Positions 63,515 through 64,000 of a stretch of DNA of 64,000 nucleotides are shown piece by piece (position 1 is the first letter of the stretch; every line of letters starts with the position of its first letter). The stretch lies in NCBI RefSeq assembly GCF_001293465.1, contig NZ_JSYZ01000002.1, positions 264,566-328,565 on the forward strand. The letters run 5' to 3'. The notes below the pieces were generated by a model. The model did no database searches. It saw only the letters and a program-made list of their open reading frames with translations, and was not told where the DNA came from. The position numbers and the translations under genes were made by a program. The stretch comes from Pseudomonas asplenii. GTDB lineage: Bacteria > Pseudomonadota > Gammaproteobacteria > Pseudomonadales > Pseudomonadaceae.

Positions 63515-63787
63515 CTACGCCTCAAGCAACATCCCCTGCGTAAGATCATCGATCACCGCCTTCCCCATCTCCCCCAGATAATGCGCCGCCCAGGCATATC
63601 GCTCGCCCTCCTTTGCATCCAATGCCGCATCGAGGGACAACGCCTTGGCGCACTGCAGCAACAGGGAAGCATGCTCCATGGCCTCCAGGATCGGCACATC
63701 GGCATTGACGCGGAACAGCTCGCGGCCTTGGGAGCCGCAGGTGGAAAAGGTGACGGCACCGAGGGTTTTGATGGGGAATGGGGTCAT
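63515..63787 (-). CDS. DUF3077 domain protein
   Basis: The 90-residue protein starts MTPFPIKTLGAVTF, with GGAGG at good spacing. It matches the DUF3077 pattern: VNADVPILEAMEHASLLLQCAKALSLDAAL, then AWAAHYLGEMGKAVIDDL. These small proteins are numerous in Pseudomonas, mostly with unknown role. Its ATG overlaps the stop of a 23-codon frame upstream (ATGA). A truncated copy lies at 61394. Confidence 0.82.
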   Translation of the reverse strand: MTPFPIKTLGAVTFSTCGSQGRELFRVNADVPILEAMEHASLLLQCAKALSLDAALDAKEGERYAWAAHYLGEMGKAVIDDLTQGMLLEA

Positions 63788-63855
63788 TGGGCACCTCCGG
63801 CGAATGCCTGGGTGCTTGGGATTTGAAATTGAAACTCTTGAGTCGACACGTTCAT
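63784..63855 (-). CDS. Small leader frame coupled to the DUF3077 gene (23 aa)
   Basis: ATG at 63855 has AGGAG 7 bases upstream and opens a 23-codon frame MNVSTQEFQFQIPSTQ... whose TGA overlaps the DUF3077 ATG by 4 bases. Good ribosome site and tight coupling suggest it is translated. It contains Phe/Gln repeats but no recognised domain. Confidence 0.55.
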   Translation of the reverse strand: MNVSTQEFQFQIPSTQAFAGGAQ

Positions 63856-64000
63856 GCGTTGCTCCTACCTTGATGAAGGAGCTGCACCACTCGTTTCCAG
63901 GCGAAGGGTGGCAGCTGTACGCAGGCTGGAAACCGGGAAGATAGGCACCCGGCAGACCCGAAGGCCTCCCGCGCACAGCCGCCATGACACGGACGTGCGG
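63856..64000 (-). other. Structured 5' region of the DUF3077 transcript
   Basis: The minus strand has GTTTCCAG-N25-CTGGAAAC (63893-63933), a CCGGG/CCCGG stem and an AGGCC-TTCG-GGTCT hairpin near the window end. No frame with a ribosome site is present. It may be a conserved 5' UTR element; the window ends before its boundary. Confidence 0.4.

Noticed and set aside
58569..64000. Insertion sequence or integrase in the accessory region
   Set aside because: I looked for transposase DDE or tyrosine-recombinase motifs and terminal inverted repeats around the cargo and found none.
58548..64000. att direct repeat of the tRNA-Leu 3' end
   Set aside because: The sequence CTCCCTCGGGGCACCA is not repeated in the rest of the window, so no attachment pair can be claimed here.

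Overview
The window is a chromosomal segment of a Pseudomonas, most likely from the fluorescens/putida side of the genus. This rests on GC-rich coding, near-identity of remembered protein termini (Era, PurL, IscR, Tgt, SuhB) to Pseudomonas homologues, and scattered Pseudomonas REP-like palindromes of the TGTAGGAGC..GCTTGC..GCGAA type. The species cannot be fixed by eye.

Layout. 56-2681: small metabolic genes (DUF1289, gamma-carbonic-anhydrase-like protein, two divergent NUDIX hydrolases, a YkuD/YafK-type L,D-transpeptidase). 2778-10014: a complete N-acetylglucosamine uptake and catabolism operon (nagR, nagA, SIS-domain deaminase nagB-II, EIIA-HPr-EI fusion nagF, EIICB nagE) with a clear promoter overlapped by a GTGGTATT-N6-AATACCAC operator. 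9953-15915: a NIF3/YqfO-like protein, purL and the lytic transglycosylase mltF. 15917-22257 (minus): lepA-lepB-DUF4845-rnc-era-recO-pdxJ. 22427-24599 (minus): lptF-lptG. 24879-30236 (plus): pepA, holC, a small hypothetical and valS. 30497-32345: leuA behind a possible Leu-rich leader peptide. 32462-58374 (minus): omega-amidase and aminotransferase, der, bamB, yfgM-like, hisS, ispG, rodZ-like, pilF, rlmN, ndk, the iscRSUA-hscBA-fdx-iscX operon with two IscR-type operators, cysE, trmJ, (suhB on plus), a glycine-zipper protein, secF, secD, yajC, tgt and queA.

58484-64000 is accessory. It begins with tRNA-Leu(CAA) and holds, inside a tandemly duplicated resident module (small hypothetical gene, REP-like spacer, DUF3077 gene), two cargo blocks. 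Cargo 1 is an overlapping pair of a DUF6036/AbiEii-like nucleotidyltransferase and an unknown helical protein, followed by an mqsRA toxin-antitoxin operon with its AACCT-N3-AGGTT operator intact. Cargo 2 is an AT-rich two-gene unit: a PD-(D/E)xK nuclease-like protein and an HxY/DUF4238-like protein. The edges of cargo 2 are truncated copies of the resident genes. This small tRNA-linked toxin/defence island is the part most likely to hold an undescribed system.

The core genes form coherent pathways: GlcNAc use, purine/PLP/leucine/cysteine synthesis, Fe-S assembly, LPS and outer-membrane export (LptFG, BamB, YfgM), Sec translocation (SecDF-YajC, LepB) and tRNA modification (QueA, Tgt, TrmJ, RlmN). 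The joins mltF/pdxJ and lptG/lepA differ from the remembered P. aeruginosa order (mucD-lepA), so the lepA-pdxJ block appears to have moved relative to algU-mucABD.
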